Positions 58,531 through 64,000 of a DNA stretch of 64,000 bases are shown here, in pieces. The notes below the pieces were generated by a model. That model was not told the origin of the DNA, made no database searches, and saw only the letters and a list, made by a program, of their open reading frames with translations. Position numbers and translations under genes: made by a program. Where the stretch lies: contig NC_052506.1 of NCBI RefSeq assembly GCF_014356525.2, forward strand, positions 10,521,900-10,585,899. The letters are read 5' to 3'. This stretch comes from Nilaparvata lugens. Lineage: Eukaryota > Arthropoda > Insecta > Hemiptera > Delphacidae. Within the stretch, counting starts at the first letter, position 1, and each line of letters opens with the position of its first letter.

Positions 58531-59504
58531 CAATGGTTGAGTTCAAAGCCACTAATCGGTGAGTGAACGATGAGTTCGGAGTGAACGTGGCTCTGAACGA
58601 TGTACTGTTTTGTCGTTGAACGATGCATAGACAGACTCACATGCAGCGCTAGATTATTTGGAATTGAAATCGGCCATTAAGGGAACAGCCTGGGAGATTA
58701 TTACATACTAAGATCTTGAAGATTTTTGTGATCTATAATATTACACAAAAAATATATAATTTATAATATCTCGTGCTAAAATACCTCAATGGAACCTTTA
58801 ATTTCAAGTAAGAGCTAGCATTGGGAAGGCATAGGTATTGTGCGTTTATACCTCTTCAAGGTCTTTGGTCTAACTGATAAGAAAAAAAATACGACATATC
58901 CGGTTCGTTCACTGATCAGTTAATCGTACTTTTCCACCGATGGAAAAGAACGTAAATAGAATAACTGAACGTAAACATACATGGCTGAATATGAGGTTGT
59001 TTACAAATGATGGACTCCATTATAATGTATTTGGAAGCAGAGAAATGCATGATTACATAAATTCAATAACATTTATAATATTTTACAAAGCATTTAAAAC
59101 TACTCCAATCACCTGATGGTTTTCCATTTTGATTGATTACAATGAAATAGGTTAAGTTCTAGTTTTGTTTACAAAATATGATCAACAAGGGAAACATCTG
59201 TCAGTCACGACTCATATAAGCAAGCGTTCAGCCACAGAATACACACATAATGGAAGGTATCAATCTAACCAAGATTTGAGTGCACCAAGACCACGACACA
59301 TGACTGCATCATCTTGTTAGAAATTAAAACTACTACTGTATTACAATGCTACACTTTCTTTCAAGATGGCGGATTATGGCGTCAAGATAGTAGCCGACTT
59401 TCCAATCTGTGGTTCATCTGTGATCAATAGTCTGTGATTAGGTTTTTTACTGAACGTAAAAAAAACCCGATGGAATTGATCAGTGGCTTTGAACTCAACC
59501 ATTG
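58531..59504. mobile_element. Element Y, 974 bp, TIR element
   Basis: CAATGGTTGAGTTCAAAGCC and GGCTTTGAACTCAACCATTG are exact inverted ends of at least 23 bp. The internal part 58620-58875 also exists alone at 20423-20665. No transposase frame. Confidence 0.82.
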
Positions 59505-59537
59505 ACGGAAGGGAGATGGGAGAGTGTTAAGAAGCTA

Positions 59538-60357
59538 TAGTTAAGTCTACGTTATAATGGCAGTGAAGAAAGATAGGAGAAACACGTTGTCAAGTCTATC
59601 CATTTTGCCACTGAGTGCACAAAGCTGTTACTCAATTCATCCCATTAAATTGATCTAATAATAATTATAATTTCTTTGATAAAATAATCAATTTAATGTC
59701 AAATAAATCAAGGATATATATTTTTTCATAAGTTGATTCAAAAATTTGCTTTCATAATTGAGATCAGATTTTATTTTTATACAAACCTGAAATGGCGGCT
59801 ATTTTAAAAAGCAACACCAATCTGAATTTCAAAACAACAGAAATTAAGTTATTTGGTAGGTATTCTATTCCAATTTCTTTTAAAAATAAAAGAAAAATAG
59901 AAAATAAGTTATTTCAATGTAAATAATTCTGAAATAACCTTTCAATATTATTTATACCGGTACGAGTAGGTCTAACCTATATGTGTAGGCTAACTGAAGC
60001 ATGAATGAAGTCTAGGATGATTAGTTATCTACTTTTAAAATGTCATTTCAGGTATTTTAATTTGTATTTCTCATACGGTAATGTCTGAAAATTATTTAAT
60101 TGTTTCAAAAATACATTTTAAATCAATTATACGACTTGTGTACTAAAGTATTTTGATAGAATTAGGAAAAAAAGGCGGCTGAGAATTCTTTGTCTACTTT
60201 TGTACAATCACCGTCAAAAGTAAAAATTAAATATTCTGGAGAACAGACAACATTGCAAAGCTAGAGAGAGATCCCGCGTTCTGTTTTGTTGTATGATAGA
60301 AAAGGACAGCAACAGTATTGTCCATCCTGCACTGCCATTATAACGTGGACCTCACTA
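59538..60357. mobile_element. MITE family T, copy e (820 bp)
   Basis: The right end CGTGGACCTCACTA is intact and the left (TAGTTAAGTCTACGTTATAA) degenerate; TA on both sides. Collinear with copy d in reverse. Confidence 0.88.
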
Positions 60358-60479
60358 TAGAGATCTAATTTCAGTATACGTTCGCATCGTTTGAGGGAAC
60401 ATTCAAGAGAATGGTTGAGAGGTAATGAATACAATGAAAGGTGATGGTTTTTGATCCATTCCTAGCTGCGATGTATTAA

Positions 60480-60564
60480 CACACTTTTTTCTATGTATTT
60501 AAACACGACATGCAGTCAAATTATTCGACTGCATGTCGTGTTTAAATACATAGAAAAAAGTGTG
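60480..60564. repeat. Perfect 38-bp-arm hairpin
   Basis: 60480-60517 and 60527-60564 are exact reverse complements around a 9-nt loop. The arms include ATTTAAACACGACATGCAG. Confidence 0.97.
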
Positions 60565-60846
60565 AGAATACAATGAGTCATAACGTTGGAAGAATTATTG
60601 AAAATTGCAGATAACCCACAGTTGAAATATTATAACTGATTCGAATTTATTATTATTGACAGTCAAAACCGTGATAATTGGATTGGATTTGTTCAAGATT
60701 CTGATTTCGAAATTATCATATCAAACGGGAGATTTGTATCGGAGATAACACCAAACATGAAAATGGATTGAAGGTTACAGTTATTATATGAATAACTCGA
60801 CATGAGTTTAGTTAATGATTAATCATCAGCACAATTCAACTCTTAA

Positions 60847-61017
60847 GGTGCGTACAGATATACGCGCCGCGAACATGAGCAATTCATTTTTAATCAGCTG
60901 ACTATATTATTATGTATTTTTACAGAAATGGTAAGATATAAGAAGCTTGGCATCAGCTGATTGAAAGTGAATTGCTCATGTTCGCGGCGCGTAAATCTGT
61001 ACGAACCTTTACGTGGA
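60847..61017. mobile_element. MITE M with CGCGCCGCGAACATGAGC arms
   Basis: GGTGCGTACAGATATACGCG and its complement near 60990-61017. TTAA on the left and TTTA on the right suggest a TTAA-type duplication with one change. Arms of about 55 bp include AATCAGCTGA. Confidence 0.82.
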
Positions 61018-61019
61018 AT

Positions 61020-61655
61020 TCAATTCAGTCCATTGTGAATCAAGTGGAAGAGGAGACTATTATTGCCTCAAGGCTCAAGTGCAACTAGAAAGGCATTTAT
61101 TTTTCCTACAGTTACGTTGAAAAGTGGCCATTGCTGCACTGATTACAGAACGCATAGAATCACTTTTCCGCTCTAGTGCGGGAAAAATTTTTCTGCACTC
61201 CAGATTTGCAACATGGCAACGCAAAATACTTAGTAGGTTATATGGAGCAACAGGCAGCAAAATAAAAATGAAGTTGGTAACAGTGACTGGGCTGCTATAG
61301 TGAGCAGACGTGCAACGAAGCACAACGCGCTATTATTATTCATTATATAATTATTATAACCAAGGACAACGAGGACTTTAGGATGTTAGGATTAAGGTTT
61401 TATCAATAATAAAATTACACAGAAAACATTGATGGATTTCAGGCAATTTTACCCATAATTACCCACTTTTCATATTCAATGGTAACTGTAGGAAAAACTT
61501 AATGTGAAATACGTGCGCAAAGTTCCTCTGCTGCACTCAAGAAACCATTCCGTAAACGTTTCTTTCGGTGCAGCAAACTGTCACTTTGCGCACTAGTTGC
61601 ACAAATAACTATATCCATCTCCTCACTTCACAACCAAGGTATCTCTTCAACTATT
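61020..61655. other. Unassigned stretch
   Basis: An inverted pair GTGCAACTAG (61079) / CTAGTTGCAC (61592) and TTTGCGCA/TGCGCAAAG motifs hint at one more degraded TIR element. No supported ORF. Confidence 0.35.
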
Positions 61656-61658
61656 TTT

Positions 61659-62568
61659 ACTTTCCTTGCCCTATTATCATAGGTAAGGAAAGTATTGCTT
61701 TCCAAAAAAATTTAAGGTACTCTAATTTTATGTTTTCTATATGTTTCAAGGTCCCCTGAGTCCAAAAACATGATTTTTGGGTGTTAGTTTGGGTGTGTGT
61801 GTGTCTGTGTGTGTGTGGGTGTGGGTGTGTGTGTCTGTGAACACGATATCTCATCTCCCAATTAACGGAATGACTTGAAATTTGGAACTTGAGGTCCTTA
61901 TACCATGAGGATCCGACAATAAGAAATTCAATAAAATTCAATTCAAAATGGCGGAAAAAATGGCGGATAATGGCTAAAAAAACCATGTTTTTCGCGGTTT
62001 TCTCGAAAACGGCTCTAACGATTTTCTTCAAGTTTATACCCTAGATAGCTATTTATAAGCCCTATCAACTGACATGAGTCTCATTTCTGGAAAATTGCAG
62101 GAGCTCCGTATATTTCCTGAGAAGAATGATTTTGTTAAATTTCTATCACAATTTTCTCAAAATGACTTGACCGATTTTTTTCAATTCATACCCTGTATAT
62201 ATCAGCTCTATTAACTGGCATGAGTCTCCTCCCTGAAAAACTAACAGGGGGTCCACCCCATCCTTGAGAAATTTACTTTGTACCTCCTTCTCGTGCGTGA
62301 GGTAGGTAGGTAGAGCAGTTCATTCAAAGAACACATGTCGATATTTTATTTGTAGAACAGCTGTTTTGACAACTTTTAAAATCCTCAAATATTCATAATT
62401 CAAACAAAGACAATATACTCTGAAAACAATAACAATGTTAATATAGTTTTAATTATTTAGCCGCTAATCGGCATAATGTTATTCCCCTAAATTATCCTCG
62501 TTTAAGATTGAGGCTTTTAGATCAATGAGCAAGGAAAGTTGTGTGAGTGTACCACACCAGATTTTTTT
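61659..62568 (+). mobile_element. Element U, copy 2
   Basis: Same start (ACTTTCCTTGCCCTAT), same GGTCCCCTGAGTCCAAAAA, a shorter interrupted GT tract (61793-61838), CACGATATCTCATCTCCCAA, two GAAAACGGCTC/AAAATGACTTG-type units, and the same end (CACACCAGATTTTT). Confidence 0.78.
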
Positions 62569-62689
62569 ATAAACAGACTGAACTGTTGGATAAGGAGGAG
62601 TTTCTTGATTGTGAAAAGACAATTTTCCAAAACAGAGCCTCCATTTTTTGAAACTGATCTGTGTTCACCAACAAACCATTTGACAGCCG

Positions 62690-62950
62690 ATAGTTTCCTC
62701 AATGACTCGGCCGAAATGAGCCGTGTTGGTTGACATGGACATGGGTGACAGTGAGCTGGGCTAACTGGCGGCCAGAATTGTTTGCGGCTCGGCTGGGTGT
62801 GGCTGGCTGCTGGTGCTGCCTCTAGCCTGCCTCTGCTGGCCTCTTACTAAGGCAAACTAAGCAATCTTGCAGCACACGTTCGCAATCCTTGGTTTGGCAC
62901 GTCGACTTTGCCGCCTTCTTCCATTTCGACTATTTGTTAAACATGATCAC
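62690..62950. other. GC-richer island
   Basis: GGCTGGCTGCTGGTGCTGCC-type sequence at 62796, CpGs, no ORF with a domain. Between element U and the purine tract. Confidence 0.25.
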
Positions 62951-62951
62951 G

Positions 62952-64000
62952 TAGGAGAGGAACAGTGTGAAGGGGAGGAGGAGGATGAGGGGGAGGAGGA
63001 CGGGGAGGAGGAGAAGGAGAGGGTAGAAGGGGAGGAGAGGGTGGAGGAGAAGGTGTGGGTCAAGGAGAAGGTGAAGAAGTAGAAGAAGAAGTGAAGGAGG
63101 AGGAAGAGGAGGATGAGGAGTAAAAGGAGAAGTAGAAGTAGAAGAAGAAGTGGTGAAGAAGGAGGAGGAGGGAGAGGAGGTGGAGCAGGAGAAGGTGATG
63201 GAGAAGAAGGACGAGGAGGAGGAGAAGGAGAAGGAGAAGGAGAAGAAGAAGAAGAAGAAGAAGAAGAAGAAGAAGAAGAAGAGAAGGAATACCCAGAGGA
63301 GGAGGAAGAGGAGGAAATAGAAAGAAGAAGAAGAAGAAGAAGAAGAAGAAGAAGAAGAAGAAAAAGAAGAGAAGAAGAAGAAGAAGGAGAAGAAGACAAG
63401 GAGGAGGAGGAGGAGGAGAATGAGAAGGAGAAGAAGAAAAAGAAGAAGAAGAAGTTGAAGAAGAAGGAGGAGGAAGAGATGACACGGGAAGATTACAATG
63501 GGGAATGAGTTTGGAGGATAAGGAGACGGGAGGAGAAGAGGCAGAGGACAGAAAGAAGACGAAGAGTGAGGAGAGGAAGAGGAGAGATGAAGAAGAAGAA
63601 GATGATATGAAGGTATAGGACAGAGGAAGAGAAGAGGAGATGACAAGGGAGGAGGAGGAGGAGGAGGAGGGTTGAGAAGGAAGAGGAGGATGACAAGGAG
63701 GAGGAGGAGAAGGAGGAGGGGAAGGAGGAGGAGAATTAGAAGGAGAAGGTGAAGGGGAAGGAAAAGGAGAGGGTGAAAGAGGACGAGGAAGAGGAGAAGG
63801 AGAAGGAGAAGAAGAAGAAGAAGGAGAAGGGGAAGAGAAAGAATAAGAGGAAGAGGGAGAAGAAGATGAAGAAGAAGAAGAAGAAGAAGAAGAAGAAGAA
63901 GAAGAAGAAGAAGAAGAAGAAGAAGAAGGAAAGAGGTGGATGACACGGAGGAGAACGACGAGGAGCAGGAGGAGGAAGAGGAGGAGGAGGAGAAGGAAGA
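62952..64000 (+). repeat. Polypurine tract (GGA/GAA/GAG)n, reaches the window edge
   Basis: The plus strand is almost pure A/G for over 1 kb, with GGA-rich (62970-63240, 63640-63780) and GAA-rich (63240-63460, 63800-63935) blocks. All ORFs in it are Leu/Ser- or Glu/Lys-only and are low-complexity translations, not genes. Confidence 0.97.

Noticed and set aside
62930..63946. 338-codon minus-strand ORF rich in Leu/Ser
   Set aside because: It is a translation of the polypurine tract; every frame there is open and low-complexity.

Overview
The window is nuclear DNA from an AT-rich, transposon-packed animal genome. I infer an insect, most likely a hemipteran such as a planthopper. The grounds are the absence of operons and Shine-Dalgarno genes, tRNA-derived SINEs, many TA- or TTAA-flanked fold-back elements, CR1/L2-type and RTE-type LINE debris, and short (AATAA)n-tailed retroposons. 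I recognise several repeats as types common in planthopper assemblies, but this is from memory and was not searched. I found no host protein-coding gene that I can support.

Layout. 1-4160: a LINE that runs off the left edge. It has an ORF1 with a coiled coil and an SGNH-hydrolase domain, and an ORF2 with AP-type endonuclease and reverse transcriptase. It is broken by three frameshifts and carries YADE in place of the catalytic YADD. 4160-13770: repeat-on-repeat, with a 200-bp RTE-tail-like repeat, family A, fold-backs H, P, Q and E, and element U with an internal (GT)n. 13770-22460: T-family MITEs, a (GAA)n tract, a tRNA-derived SINE, a tandem tRNA-half array, and several GC/CpG-richer islands without coding potential. 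22460-23125: a GC-rich palindromic element. 23735-23915: a second SINE. 24750-25560: a 57-bp minisatellite. 25640-35000: more T and A copies, LINE tails, an R element split by a Z element, and an unassigned AT-rich block with one 110-codon ORF. 35000-49400: tandem duplications, nested fold-backs (R in Q, V in S, T in N, one MITE in the TIR of another) and LINE C-terminal scraps. 49400-58000: a near-perfect palindrome, family X, a 300-bp tandem duplication, element Z, and a 0.7-kb segmental duplication that supplies an empty site for one repeat. 58000-62570: Y, T, M and U elements and a perfect 38-bp-arm hairpin. 62950-64000: a polypurine tract that runs off the right edge.

How it works together. 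The nests give relative ages: T inserted after N, N after H, R after Q, V after S, Z after R. Several families expose their target-site duplication directly: TA for T and N, TTAA for P, 7 bp for E, 12 bp for R. A dozen or so diverged retroposon tails share a hairpin whose arms change but still pair. Islands of mixed base composition with homeodomain-like TAAT cores sit between the transposons. They are the best candidates for host function, perhaps enhancers in a long intron or intergenic region, but that is inference.
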